Part shown: piece after piece, positions 32,801-42,361 of the stretch
How the letters are laid out: each line of letters starts with the position of its first letter
How positions within the stretch are numbered: position 1 is the first letter of the stretch
NCBI RefSeq assembly: GCF_000382145.1
Contig: NZ_KB907631.1
Span: 1 to 64,000 of the forward strand
Direction: 5' to 3'
Length of the DNA stretch: 64,000 nucleotides
Source of the DNA: Psychrobacter lutiphocae DSM 21542
GTDB lineage: Bacteria; Pseudomonadota; Gammaproteobacteria; Pseudomonadales; Moraxellaceae
The notes under the pieces: model-generated
What the model saw: only the letters and a program-made list of their open reading frames with translations
Databases searched by the model: none
Told to the model about the DNA's origin: nothing
Translations under genes and position numbers: made by a program

Positions 32801-34858
32801 AACATCCACTTTTAGCTCACCGTTAGGCAAGCCTTGCGAAGCTACCTGACCGTTAAATCTAGCATCAAAGTGCTGAACCTCTCCATCAAATAAATCCACT
32901 GAGCCATCACCACTCCCAACAACTTTGACATAACGCGCTTCTGTGCGTTGCGACTGAGTTTCTATGGTCTGACCTGATTGTAAGTCGGCTACTTTGGTAT
33001 CTGGAACCACCACTTGTGCTGTCAGTTGTGAATCCAAATCTGCTGCTTTTAAGGTAAATACATGGCGCTGACCACTAACGGTTTTACCCTTTATGCGTTG
33101 GGTGATATCCAGTATTTTACCGCTGGCCTCAAGGTGACCTGCCAATTTACTAACTGGGATGTTTTCACTGAGCGCTTGTGGTTTGAGCTCTCGCGTATTG
33201 GCAGTTATCTCCCAACTTAGGGGGGAGGATTTGCTGGCAAGCAGAACACTGCCCTTACCCGATAAATCACCCATAACACCTTTATAGTCAATAACTGACA
33301 GATTAATACGATCATCTATTTTGTTTAGACTCAACTTATAGTCGCCAGCTGGAGCAGCATTGAGCTCTGCAATTTGAGCATCTGCTTTTACCCACAGTTT
33401 ATTATCACGCAGTTGCACATCTACCACCCCATAAGGGCTATTGATATTGCCTACCTGTGGGGTATTTTGACGCTTTAGATTTTGCCAACTGGCATCAATA
33501 TACCAAGGCGCACTGAATCTTGGATTTCTAGGGGTTTCACCTTGGACAACCTTGGCTTTCAGTGTTTCGCCATCTTTTTGTTGTAAATTGGCCTGAATCT
33601 GCATCAGTCCATCTTTATTTTTTAAATCAAATAAAAAAGCCAGTTTGCCATCAAGATATTTGGGCACAAAATCAGCGGCTGGCTGCGCTTCTTCTGGCAA
33701 TAACGCCGCCACTTGATAGTCATTACTATAAAGCATAGCCTTGATATTAAAGTCATTTTGCCAGTCTAAAATCCCTTTTGCTAACAAATCACCATCTGGG
33801 GTATGCGCCTTTAATCGTTGGACGTGCAAGGCACCAAAATCAACAATATTAGCACGACCTTGATAAAGACCACTGGGAATATTATTGGCCAATAGTTGAC
33901 TGTTAATACGTAACTCCAGATCCGACAACACACCAGATACCGTTGCCAAACCTTGTTGCAATCGAATGTCTAGCCCTTCGGCATAAGGTATCGAAACCTC
34001 ATCCCAAAACAACTTAGCAGAAAGCGGAGTATTTGCATCCATACCTTGAACAGTAAACTCACCATTAACCTTACTGTTATTGTATTTACTACGTAACTTA
34101 CCATAGGTTCGTTTTAAGCTACCTGTGGCTTCAATTTCAATAGGGTCTATATAGGCCTGCTCTAGATTATGTACAGTTACCACTGTTGATAAGTCTAGAG
34201 GATAGCTGTCTGTTAGATTGATTGAACCTTTTAATTCAGTAACATCCACCATATCTCCATAGTTTAAGCTGGCTTTACCTATATCTAATTTGGTGCCAAC
34301 CCATGTCAAATCATCTGCATAAATATCAGTGACAGTTACTGGTTCTTTATCTTTTTGATTATAGATAATCTTATTAATACGTGCCTGGTCAAAGCGCAAG
34401 TCAACTGGTAGCTCAATAGATTTATAATCAAAAGGGTCATCTGATGGCGGATTGTTATTATTAATTACAATCGATTCGATCTGAGCATTGCGCAGATGTA
34501 CCTCTTTCGCAAGGATAGCCCGCCACCCAACTTGTACAAAGGTATCTAAAAAGTGAACATTAATCCCTTCTGCTGCATTCATACTGATACTTTTTACCAG
34601 TAAACCATCACGCAAATTACCTTCACCATATTCAAGCTTAACACCAGTTTCCGACACAATCTTTTCAATTAAAAACTTAGTGCCTTTATCACTGCCAGCC
34701 ATAATGTACACCGCAACACACAGTATAACCAACAAAAACAATAACAACGCTAACAACTTGATCAACCAAGATGCTAGAAAAGAACGCTTAGCCTGAGGTG
34801 ATCTAGGCTGCGTATTATTTGGTTCCTGTTCAGACTGTGGCATTTGTGATGTGGTCAT
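29801..34858 (-). CDS. tamB: Translocation and assembly module inner-membrane protein TamB
   Basis: A 1685-residue AsmA-like protein. One N-terminal anchor (about residues 27-52), then a very long beta-strand-rich periplasmic body of repeated hydrophobic-groove modules, and a C-terminal DUF490/TamB domain (about 1350-1685; ends with VVYSFRF, an aromatic C-terminus). TamB bridges inner and outer membranes and, with TamA, helps insert outer-membrane proteins; the family also takes part in phospholipid transport. It is longer than E. coli TamB (1259), with extra repeats in the middle (three similar blocks between about 690 and 860 containing HxGxAGSLxAxGNV). Downstream of tamA on the same strand. 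Confidence 0.93.
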   Translation of the reverse strand: MTTSQMPQSEQEPNNTQPRSPQAKRSFLASWLIKLLALLLFLLVILCVAVYIMAGSDKGTKFLIEKIVSETGVKLEYGEGNLRDGLLVKSISMNAAEGINVHFLDTFVQVGWRAILAKEVHLRNAQIESIVINNNNPPSDDPFDYKSIELPVDLRFDQARINKIIYNQKDKEPVTVTDIYADDLTWVGTKLDIGKASLNYGDMVDVTELKGSINLTDSYPLDLSTVVTVHNLEQAYIDPIEIEATGSLKRTYGKLRSKYNNSKVNGEFTVQGMDANTPLSAKLFWDEVSIPYAEGLDIRLQQGLATVSGVLSDLELRINSQLLANNIPSGLYQGRANIVDFGALHVQRLKAHTPDGDLLAKGILDWQNDFNIKAMLYSNDYQVAALLPEEAQPAADFVPKYLDGKLAFLFDLKNKDGLMQIQANLQQKDGETLKAKVVQGETPRNPRFSAPWYIDASWQNLKRQNTPQVGNINSPYGVVDVQLRDNKLWVKADAQIAELNAAPAGDYKLSLNKIDDRINLSVIDYKGVMGDLSGKGSVLLASKSSPLSWEITANTRELKPQALSENIPVSKLAGHLEASGKILDITQRIKGKTVSGQRHVFTLKAADLDSQLTAQVVVPDTKVADLQSGQTIETQSQRTEARYVKVVGSGDGSVDLFDGEVQHFDARFNGQVASQGLPNGELKVDVNGALNNINIKHISHKGDAGSLLASGNVNLIDGIKWNVRANTQEFNVGFFVPQTQGIVTGDLTSSGHWRDNQTQLGDLRAFDVKFDGAIDTPQLPKGKLMLDAGGNAQSINVRNFSHIGEAGSLVAKGNVTVKNGVSWDINAVMEEFNLGYFVSDVPSNITGRVSSTGAWKDSVQQINISQMALRGQLDGKPLSTQGSLKTTLHLPKNMDQYLTRLKTEETSNQVATVKSIVDTLNINNLLLRWGDNEVLANGNIENLQAKVNIRDLTQVGSEFSGNILGGLTLVQPKGQALPTIYVDLESKQLRLPGVYLANGSVKGKIVDLAKRPSVLVVMVEGMEAAQSKIANIQATFNGTEQSHTLTVKADTVSAGTDVALQAVVKGSLDRQAQSWQGVIGNGRIATKHMTLAQSQPAQLNASFANDKPKLQLAAHCWQATNQEGKICLRENLVAAADQGQVNLAIQDIDTTLFAPFLPKELSWKSTLNGKAVMAWGKGVDPTINATLYTDNGQIGMQQDSYLDPVSLPYKRISLIVRSIANGVQIRTDINSGQGARGYADIVVDPYKEQKPISGALVLNEFHLAVLKPFFPGMRQLGGNITMAGGLGGTLSKPVFYGDVDLKDATVAMLDLPVNLTSINAKARIRGQQAKIEGSFMSGEGKGDISGEVNWQQELQAMLRIKGEELDVTQPPLLFAKVNPDFHIIVKPQQQYVNIVGAITIPSATIRPPEANADVVTKSEDVVVLDRELVGNIDEVLAISKPWSINAEIGVDLGRDINFRGFGAVIPLAGALHLQQQGQGTMTALGVIQVSRRTRIDAFGQSLELNYGQIRFNGDVTNPRLSIEAAREIEGYDVGIRVKGNVAEPNITVFNEAGLTQQQAMNALVTGRISNAGATQISEEGFKSQVTHNLAAAGLSLGLSGANSLTNSIGDAFGLERLTIDASGSSDDTNVNVTGYITPDLYIRYGVGVFSAQNSLSLRYQLTRRIYIQATSSIENAVDVVYSFRF

Positions 34859-34887
34859 AAAATCCGTAAGCTACTTATTATATTTAA

Positions 34888-34989
34888 TACCTTTTCTAAA
34901 AAACAACCTATCTTTGTCAAACTCTCTAAACCTACTATATGTAGCGTTTGCACTCGTTTTTCTCGATAGCTTAATTTTTAGATTTGGTA
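34888..34989 (-). mobile_element. 102-bp MITE-like element, copy C
   Basis: It starts TACCTTTTCT and ends AGATTTGGTA, with TAA on both sides (34885-34887 and 34990-34992). Exactly 102 bp. It sits in the tamA-tamB spacer 30 bp upstream of the tamB start, so it could affect tamB expression. Confidence 0.92.
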
Positions 34990-35188
34990 TAAGTTATATC
35001 AAAATTTTTTTTAATATTAGGGGCTCTTAAATATGGCGTTAAGGTTAATGTTCATAAATGTACTGAAAAACTGCTTTAAAAAATGCCGCTCATAGTAAAT
35101 CAAATCTGACAGCTAAGCAATATGATGGAGTCCTAGCTGCGTTTTGCTGCTCTCTTTGTCTTTGTGTCGCTGCAATTTCTGGCTGTGG

Positions 35189-38100
35189 CTACTGTAACGG
35201 AGAGCCAATAAAGAAGTGTAAGCGAATCGGAATACTATCTTCTAATACTCCAGCACCGACATCCACACGCACCATCCCCACAGGCGATGCCCAGCGCACA
35301 CCAAATCCAAGACCTAGCTTAGTTTCTGCCTCAAAGTCCTTATCATAAGCATTACCAACATCAGCAAAAACAGCACCCCTTAGCCCTGGCTTAAACTCAT
35401 AGTTATACTCTGCGCTACCCACAGCCAACACTTGACCACCGACCAAGAAGCCCTTTTCTAAAGCTGACAAACTATTGTAATCATAACCTCGAATACTGCG
35501 ATCACCACCTGCAAAAAAACGTAACTTATAAGGCACTGCTTCAAAGTCGTCAGCCCAAATATAACCCCCATCTAAGCTGGCCAATACCTGATGCTTTTTA
35601 TCTTCACCAAAACTATATAAGCCACTGACACCTGCCCTAGCAATTGCAATATTAGTATCTGTCAGTGCATTTTTTGACCCAGCTTCCAGTGAATAATACT
35701 GGTGCCATCCTTTGGTTGGGTTCAGTACATTATCGGCTTTAGTTCTATCAATTTGATAGCCAAGTAATAAGGCCTCTTGCTTAAATCTTGCACCTTCACG
35801 ATCAAACGGTACAGGCAGGTTTTCACGAGCAGGACCTTCCACGCCACTTTCTAGCTCATCAAGTCGATATCGAAGCGAAAAAGTTTGGTTCCAACCATCT
35901 TCTTTCCGAATGTTGCGCGCAACACCTGCTTGAATGGTATTGGTTTTTAAGTCTAGATTACCCTTACCCTGATTAATCTCTTCTTGCTCAAAACTGATAT
36001 TACCTGTCAGTGTATCATTTAGTGGATGCTTCCAGGGCCTACTGCCATGCAGGTTAATACTACGATTAATCTTCGACGCACCAACTGCTATACCTGCCTG
36101 ATAACCATCCCTATTAATTAGATTGTTTTCCAATCTTGTGACTGCCCGTACTCCCGTATCGGTACCATAACCTATACCAAAGTCTACATCTCTTGGCTTA
36201 TCAGCACTGACGAATACATACAAAGGCACTGATTTGGTTTCTGCTACTTGCTGTGGGGTTTTACGGTTTGCCAACACAGTTTTACTTAAATCATCTGGTA
36301 AAAATGCAGTCTCTGCTAATGGATCTTTTTCATCTGGCAGCACCTTTTTCACCGTATTACTTATAGTATTTGCAATCTTTCCGAGCAAGCCCTTGGCCTC
36401 TGCTTCTACTTCATCTAACACCCTATCATCAGGCAGACGCGATAAGCGCTCGGCTTTTGCACGTATTTGCGCCAGCTTTTCAGTAGTTTCTTCATCGACT
36501 GAATATACAAGAGGAGCAAGCTCTTCTTCAAAGTCATCAAAGCCACTTTCTGTACTGCCTGCATTATCTGAACCTGCCTCCGCTGTCAGCTTATCAAGAT
36601 CCTCTACTCTACCCTTAGCATTAGCCCCAGCTTTTGGTTGCTGACCGTCTGTTTGCAGCTTACCATTATTTTGACTGATATCGCCTTTGCCATCACTATC
36701 TGCTTGCGTATCACTAGCTTCAGCATTATCTGTTATCCCTTGCAGTTCGTTTTGTAAGACATCATCACCTTCAGCTTCTGTTTGTTCAAAATCCAGTACC
36801 GCTTTAGATACTCCTGGGCGAATGGTCTCAACGTTAACTGAGTTAAAATACTGTGTCATCGATAAGTCATTGGTAAACTTAGTTACCAAAGGTGCAGCAA
36901 ACTTATCGCCAGCTTTAAACTCATGCAACTGATGCAGCAACTCTACTTTTACTGGTAGCTTATCTGGATCTGTGGTGAGCTGACCTGTTTCTTTATCAAT
37001 AGTAAAAAACACGACTTCATCAAAGCGATAGCGCTCACCCGTATCATAAATCAAATCAATATCTGCCGTATTATCTGGCAAAATTACATCCACTGAACGG
37101 TTTAACCACTCTCCATCAAAAAAGCCAAACTGCTCTTTGGTAGCTTCAATCTCATGCTTCGCAGTCTCATATACGCCATGGTTAAATACATCTCCCACTT
37201 TGGGTGGTGCTGTATTGGCGATGGTCTGAAACTCTTTTAACGACTCTCCCTCACCTCGAATATCTACGATACGACTCGAAACTTTTACAGGATCGCCTAA
37301 GTGATCGATGACCACCGCAATCTCATCATTGGCTATTTTTTTAAAGCTAAATCTAATATCATAATAACCAACGGCTTGCGCTGCGTCTAATGCTTCCTGA
37401 TTTAGCTTAGGCACAGCTGCACTAAAGTCTGTTATAGATCCTGCTGGAATATTCTCCATCGCTGCCTTGATATTGGTAATCGGTTGCACGCCTTTATTAG
37501 CAGCAACCAACCTTGGGTCAGAGCGACTCAATGCTATCTCTAGCTGCTCTTGCCCTAAAGCAACACCTGTCTCGTTAAGATATACTTTTGCTTTTAGTCT
37601 TGGTAAGCTGCTAACACCATCATTAAAAAAACGGTTATATAGACGCTTTACTAAGCCTGGCTTGGCTTCGGACTCCTGTTGATCTGTCTGCACCTGCACA
37701 TTTTCTTCATCATCAGTAGCACTATCGATCCCATCGAGCATTGACTGCTGCTGGGTAGCGGACAGCTGATTTTTAGAACCTTTATGCGCCGGCTGATATT
37801 CTGGCAAATAATCCTCTGGGTTAATCTCAGCTTGTTGATGGCCATTTTGTTGCTGTACCTCTTTTGCCATCTCATTAGAGATATTACCTTGAACTTGTTG
37901 TGTCTGATTAACGCTATCTGTTTTTACTGTGCCTTCTGTGTCAGTATCCTCTATGCCTAAAGTCTGACGATTTGACGGATTCACTATTGCAGGATCTAAT
38001 TGACTGCCAAAACCTATCGGTGGTTGCTGTGCATCAAGCCGTGCTACTGGCTGCTCAAAATCTACTGATAATTGTGAGCCAATCTCAGCTAACAGACTGT

Positions 38101-38917
38101 CTAGCTGCTCGGCTGTATGCAACACCTCAGCTTGTTCTGGGTCAGTACCAACTTGATTGGCATCTAAGTGACGGTCTGTAAAGACGCGCTCAAAAATAGC
38201 ATCACTACTGTTTTTGCTATTACCATCTAGGCTAGGATTGAAAGTATCATCTGTATTGGTGGCGTGACGGTACTGATTATTCTGTGTATCTGCTAACACC
38301 GAAGACTGTTGCTGATTTGGCGTCTGCAATGTTGACTCTGGCAATCTGCTATCAGTATTAGTACTGCTGCTTTGCGTCTTAATCGCAACATCAACTGCAT
38401 CATTAGAGACTGATGACTTTGACTGGTCGCTAGTTGAGCGACTACTTGAGTTGAGTGTTTCGCGTTGATAAGCCTCTAAAACACTGGCATCGATCAAACC
38501 CTGTTCAACTGCCCGTTTTAATCTTAATGCAATTAGTGCTTGCTCTAAAGCAGCATCAGATGTTGCGGACTGATTGGCAGATTTGTTTGTTTGCCTCGAT
38601 GTTTGTAGCTCTTTGGTTGCAACACTACTGGCTTGTTCGATTGCTTGCTGTGCTTGAGATTTTGACTGTTCTTGAGCAGACTCAGATGAGGCATGGGTTG
38701 CCGTATTGGTTGCGGCATTAGCCAGTGCTGGTAAGCAAACCTGTGTCAACAAGCAAAGCGATAAGCCATAGGCTAACTGTGAGTAACGAAACGGTGATTT
38801 GAAATTTATCTTGGCACAGACTAGTGGCGCACCTGACGACTTCAGGTACTTATGACTCACTAACTTTGTGACAACCAGCAGCGGTGGCTGTTGTTGACTA
38901 CTCATTCCCAACCTCAT
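35189..38917 (-). CDS. tamA: Outer-membrane assembly protein TamA with a long N-terminal extension
   Basis: A 1242-residue Omp85 protein. The C-terminal third is a 16-stranded barrel (from about residue 900; GGDRSIRGYDYNSL is the conserved L6 VRGF/Y-type loop; the chain ends in HFFIGSPLQ). POTRA domains occupy about 460-720. E. coli TamA is 577 residues. The excess is a Gln/Ser/Asp-rich, low-complexity N-terminal region of roughly 450 residues behind a signal-like hydrophobic stretch, plus an acidic insert between POTRA and barrel (about 720-830). Met5, with GAGG six bases upstream, is an alternative start. Next to tamB, as expected. Confidence 0.9.
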   Translation of the reverse strand: MRLGMSSQQQPPLLVVTKLVSHKYLKSSGAPLVCAKINFKSPFRYSQLAYGLSLCLLTQVCLPALANAATNTATHASSESAQEQSKSQAQQAIEQASSVATKELQTSRQTNKSANQSATSDAALEQALIALRLKRAVEQGLIDASVLEAYQRETLNSSSRSTSDQSKSSVSNDAVDVAIKTQSSSTNTDSRLPESTLQTPNQQQSSVLADTQNNQYRHATNTDDTFNPSLDGNSKNSSDAIFERVFTDRHLDANQVGTDPEQAEVLHTAEQLDSLLAEIGSQLSVDFEQPVARLDAQQPPIGFGSQLDPAIVNPSNRQTLGIEDTDTEGTVKTDSVNQTQQVQGNISNEMAKEVQQQNGHQQAEINPEDYLPEYQPAHKGSKNQLSATQQQSMLDGIDSATDDEENVQVQTDQQESEAKPGLVKRLYNRFFNDGVSSLPRLKAKVYLNETGVALGQEQLEIALSRSDPRLVAANKGVQPITNIKAAMENIPAGSITDFSAAVPKLNQEALDAAQAVGYYDIRFSFKKIANDEIAVVIDHLGDPVKVSSRIVDIRGEGESLKEFQTIANTAPPKVGDVFNHGVYETAKHEIEATKEQFGFFDGEWLNRSVDVILPDNTADIDLIYDTGERYRFDEVVFFTIDKETGQLTTDPDKLPVKVELLHQLHEFKAGDKFAAPLVTKFTNDLSMTQYFNSVNVETIRPGVSKAVLDFEQTEAEGDDVLQNELQGITDNAEASDTQADSDGKGDISQNNGKLQTDGQQPKAGANAKGRVEDLDKLTAEAGSDNAGSTESGFDDFEEELAPLVYSVDEETTEKLAQIRAKAERLSRLPDDRVLDEVEAEAKGLLGKIANTISNTVKKVLPDEKDPLAETAFLPDDLSKTVLANRKTPQQVAETKSVPLYVFVSADKPRDVDFGIGYGTDTGVRAVTRLENNLINRDGYQAGIAVGASKINRSINLHGSRPWKHPLNDTLTGNISFEQEEINQGKGNLDLKTNTIQAGVARNIRKEDGWNQTFSLRYRLDELESGVEGPARENLPVPFDREGARFKQEALLLGYQIDRTKADNVLNPTKGWHQYYSLEAGSKNALTDTNIAIARAGVSGLYSFGEDKKHQVLASLDGGYIWADDFEAVPYKLRFFAGGDRSIRGYDYNSLSALEKGFLVGGQVLAVGSAEYNYEFKPGLRGAVFADVGNAYDKDFEAETKLGLGFGVRWASPVGMVRVDVGAGVLEDSIPIRLHFFIGSPLQ

Positions 38918-39469
38918 ATCTAGTCACTTATCTTGCTAAAAACATGCTCACTAAAAATCTGTTAGCACTTATCGTATTCGTACTTGTACTTGTATTGCTA
39001 TTCTTATTTTGCTCATTTAAAAAACAACCTAGTTGTGATAATTAGTTGTCATAAAATGTCGCTATGATAACGTTATTAGGCTTTTTTATCAGCAGTTATT
39101 TTGTCAGTGGTCTTTATATTTACCAACTATCAATTATCAAACTTTCTTTGTGAAACTTTCTTTATCAAACTTAATCGATTATATTTGTCAATGATAGCCA
39201 CTTGTATTCTCTTTTATTTTAACTTATGAGCATCATTATAAAACAAGCTAGGAGCTATATAATTATAAAACAAGCTAGGAGCTATATAACCTAATTAAAT
39301 GCTGTATAACCCTATCAAATAAACCTCACTCTCTACTCTGGCCATAGGCTGTGGCTTTAGCCCACATTGGATTCTAATAGTTAGGAGTGGGGATAAACAA
39401 TAAATAGTAAATAGTAAATAACAAATAGCATCAATAAAAATATAGATATAAACAATAGGAAGCCACCTT
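38918..39469. other. Divergent promoter region of tamA and MFS gene
   Basis: About 550 bp, AT-rich. It contains a perfect 27-bp tandem duplication (39235-39261 and 39262-39288) and an R2-family repeat at 39324-39392. No gene was seen. Confidence 0.6.
39324..39392. repeat. R2 repeat, short copy
   Basis: Ends CCTCACTCTCTACT and (inverted) CCCCACTCCTAACT, with the internal GGCTGTGGCTTTAGCCCA core of the family. About 69 bp, so shorter than the 119-bp copies. Confidence 0.7.
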
Positions 39470-40798
39470 ATGGCATCACAATTTACCCTTTTTCGCAGTC
39501 GCCGTTTTACACCGATGTTTTTTACCCAGTTTTTAGGAGCGTTTAATGACAACTTCTTTAAACAGGCCTTACTATTGGTGTTAACTTATAGCGCCGCCGC
39601 TAAGCTTGGCTGGTCTATCAGTTTACTTAACAACTTAGCTGCCATGTTGTTTATCCTCCCTTTTTTCTTATTTTCTGCTTTGGCTGGACAGCTCGCGGAC
39701 AAATACGAAAAATCGCGTCTTACTTGGTATATCAAGGTATTGGAGGTAATAATCATGATATTTGCCGCTATCGGGCTTATTTTCGAGCTATATTGGTTAT
39801 TGTTTTTGGCGTTATTTCTACTTGGCGCTCAATCTACCTTTTTTGGTCCTATTAAGTACGCCTATTTACCACAAGCCATGCGTCAAGATGAGCTGGTCGG
39901 TGCTAATGGCTTGTTCCAAACAGGCACTTCGTTATCTATTTTAATAGGTATGATAGCCGCTGGCTTATTTACCCAACTTGAAAACAATCTATATTGGGTG
40001 AGTGCTATGGCACTGCTGATAGCCTTGTTTGGCTTACTGGCAACCAAATTTATCCCAAAAATGCCTGCGGTTCAACCCGAACTAAAAATCAACTGGAATA
40101 TCTTTAGTACCAGCCGAGATACGGTGAAATACTTATATTCATTACCCTTATTATTTTTTATTGTCATCGGCAATAGTTGGTTTTGGTTTTATGGTGCCAC
40201 TTTTATTACCCAAACGCCAGAATTTAGTAAAGAAATTCTAAAAGGCAATGAGTCTGTGGTGATTTTTTTGCTAACTTTATTTTCTATTGGCGTGGCAACT
40301 GGCTCGTTGCTATGTAAAAGCTTAACAAAAAACAAAGTAAGTTTTAAATTACTACCTTTTGGCATTGCAGGTCTGAGTATCTTTGCCATTGACTTGTATT
40401 TTTCATTATCAGTATTTGACATCAGTAGCGACACTTTGTTAGGTGTGGCACAGCTGACCGCTATTGAAGATAGTTGGCGGGTGTTTGCAGATTTGTTCTT
40501 ATTAGGTTTCAGTGGTGGTATTTATATCGTGCCACTGTATGCCTCGATGCAAGCTTATTCACCTATTAGCCATCGTGCACGGGTGATTGGTGCCAATAAT
40601 ATTTTTAATGCCATTTTTATGGTGGCCTCAGCTATTTTTGCCATCTTAATCTTAGCTGTTTTGGACTTGTCTTTGCCACAGTTATTTTTGGTCACAGGTA
40701 GCATCAACTTATTATTCGGTATTCTGCTTTTTACCAAGTTAAAAAAGTATGCTGGTACAATGCAGATTGAAGATGATAGCTTTGCTAGATCTAGATAG
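39470..40798 (+). CDS. MFS transporter, LplT-like
   Basis: A 442-residue protein with about 12 predicted transmembrane helices. The N-terminus (RRFTPMFFTQFLGAFNDNFFKQALLLVL) is the mark of the LplT branch of the major facilitator superfamily: lysophospholipid flippases that stand alone or are fused to acyltransferase/acyl-ACP synthetase domains (Aas). Here only the transporter part is present and no acyltransferase follows, so substrate is inferred. The conserved loop GQLADKYEKSRLTWYIKVLE lies between helices 2 and 3. AGGA before the ATG supports the start. An R2 repeat follows the gene. Confidence 0.82.
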   Translation: MASQFTLFRSRRFTPMFFTQFLGAFNDNFFKQALLLVLTYSAAAKLGWSISLLNNLAAMLFILPFFLFSALAGQLADKYEKSRLTWYIKVLEVIIMIFAAIGLIFELYWLLFLALFLLGAQSTFFGPIKYAYLPQAMRQDELVGANGLFQTGTSLSILIGMIAAGLFTQLENNLYWVSAMALLIALFGLLATKFIPKMPAVQPELKINWNIFSTSRDTVKYLYSLPLLFFIVIGNSWFWFYGATFITQTPEFSKEILKGNESVVIFLLTLFSIGVATGSLLCKSLTKNKVSFKLLPFGIAGLSIFAIDLYFSLSVFDISSDTLLGVAQLTAIEDSWRVFADLFLLGFSGGIYIVPLYASMQAYSPISHRARVIGANNIFNAIFMVASAIFAILILAVLDLSLPQLFLVTGSINLLFGILLFTKLKKYAGTMQIEDDSFARSR

Positions 40799-40881
40799 CC
40801 GATAATCCCAATTTAATGCTAATAACCCAATTTATGCTAATAAATAGTATTTAAGGAATGGAATGAAGAATGCTAAGTAAA

Positions 40882-41000
40882 CCTCACTCTCAACTCTTAA
40901 CAGGGCTTTTGCTTTAGCCCAACATTTGTCATAAAAATTTATTCTTTGGCTAGACTAAAATCACCAGCCTATTTGGGATTGTAATAAGTTGAGAGTGGGG
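40882..41000 (+). repeat. R2 repeat, full-length copy (119 bp)
   Basis: Terminal inverted repeats CCTCACTCTCAACT and AGTTGAGAGTGGGG pair at 13 of 14 positions. The interior matches, in reverse orientation, the copy at 49782-49900, which is also 119 bp. This suggests a second non-autonomous element or palindromic repeat family. I found no clean target duplication. Confidence 0.75.
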
Positions 41001-41156
41001 TTAAGTAATTAAGTTAGTATAGCGGTTGAATAGGTATAGTGATTGAATTGATGTGAAAATCAAAAGCGCTAAAAAATTAACGGTCAATTGGCAGTTAGTA
41101 AGTTCTTCTGCGTACTTTCTACGCTCTAGCTTTGTTGCAACTGACCCCATTTTGAA

Positions 41157-41845
41157 CTATGGCTCAATATCAACTCCTTGGCTTTTGTAACTGCTGCTAT
41201 CAATTAGATCTAAGCCATGCCCTGCTAGTTTTTCATTTGCGCCTGACTCCCACAATTGGCACACCTGTTTAACTTCATGGCTCATACGCTCAAGTCCAAG
41301 CTCACGTCTTTTTTTATCTGACAGTTCTGCTGTGCTTTTGTCTGTTAGTATTATTTCGTTATTCTCGTTTAGCTCGACTTGGCGTGTTGTTAGCATGATG
41401 TGCGCATGAAAATTACGAGGATCTGCCCCTCATTTATTTCTTTGTCGGCCGGTTTATGAATAGCACAATCTTTAATAACTCCGTATCTGTCAGCTAGCTC
41501 TTGGCTGAACTTATGAGCTAGTTCTTTTCGCTCTTTTTCTGATAGTTCATATGGCAAGTTAACTAACCATTCACGAGCGACCGTTGCGTCTTTTCGGTTT
41601 TCTGCTTGCTCAGCTTTGTTCCAAAGCTCGCTCCTATTGATACTGATCTTTTTATCTTTTAAAGATGAGGGCAAAATAATATCAGCACTCATAACACCGT
41701 AGCGTTTTGAGTAATTATGAACTTTTCCGTATCGCTTATCTTCTAATTTTTCACCAGCACGATATGAAGCAGACGCAACCTCTGATTGCCCTTTACCTCT
41801 ACTTATTGATTTTGAGCTGGCGATGAAAATGGCCATTTTGTACAA
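41157..41845 (-). pseudogene. MobA/MobL relaxase, frameshifted and truncated
   Basis: The first part (41390-41845) is the N-terminal half of a MobA/MobL (MOBQ) relaxase: MAIFIASSKSISRGKGQSEV then ASYRAGE, with the catalytic Tyr expected in this early region. It breaks at a run of four G (minus strand, 41426-41429). One extra G would join it to the second frame, which reads ADPRNFHAHIMLTTR, the metal-binding His motif, and continues to 41157. The C-terminus is then lost in ...YKSQGVDIEP. So there are two lesions: one-base loss and 3' truncation. It would have nicked plasmid DNA at oriT for mobilization. Confidence 0.88.
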
Positions 41846-42091
41846 ACTCCAATTTTTGCTTTACCCCAAACGACTTTTTGTTTGGGGAGGGGGTTGAGGG
41901 GGCTTGTCCCTCACGAGGTTTTGATTTGAAATTATGAGTAACGTAGTGGATTATAGTTTTAAGTCGAAAACTCGCACTTAGTCAGTGGGACGCAGCCATC
42001 CGCCAATTAACTATATCATAAACTGTTGTTAGGTACTGGCGAAGTTGCTATAGTTGCAAGAACTATAGTTTTGGTAATTTAAGGAAGGGTT
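41846..42091. other. Candidate oriT / mob promoter region
   Basis: A spacer between divergent relaxase and TraD-like genes, where MOBQ plasmids keep oriT. It has a perfect CCCCAAAC / GTTTGGGG hairpin (41864-41887). On the minus strand it has ACTAAGTGCGAG (about 41971-41981), which resembles the TAAGTGCG core of RSF1010-like nic sites. A perfect CTATAGTT-N5-AACTATAG inverted repeat (42048-42068) lies 23 bp before the small gene and could be an operator. The oriT call is inference. Confidence 0.5.
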
Positions 42092-42361
42092 ATGAGCTTA
42101 CTTGGTGGTAATGATTTAAAGGAACAGCAGAAGATTAATGATCTTGAGCTTAAAATAAATAAAGAAAAACAGAAGCTAGATAAGAAGATAACACGGCAAA
42201 AAATTCTACTGGGTGCTTTCATGGTTGAGCTTCTAGAGACTGGTAAGGTTGTCGGATTAACTCAATATACAGCCGACAATCTAGACATATTCTTAACTAG
42301 GCAGGGAGATAAGGATCTAATGAGTGAGCTTATTAATAGTTTGAAAGAGTCATGTCTCTAG
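42092..42361 (+). CDS. TraD/MobC-like mobilization accessory protein, 3' end altered
   Basis: An 89-residue protein with a charged coiled coil in the first half (KINDLELKINKEKQKLDKKITRQ) followed by KILLGAFMVELL, a layout like the small TraD/MobC accessory proteins encoded opposite MOBQ relaxases. GGAAGG lies just upstream of the ATG. Its last codons and stop come from the 3' end of the neighbouring duplicated immunity block (duplication starts at about 42354), so the natural C-terminus was replaced. It overlaps the convergent gene by 12 bp. With the relaxase dead, a mobilization role is unlikely now. Confidence 0.6.
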   Translation: MSLLGGNDLKEQQKINDLELKINKEKQKLDKKITRQKILLGAFMVELLETGKVVGLTQYTADNLDIFLTRQGDKDLMSELINSLKESCL

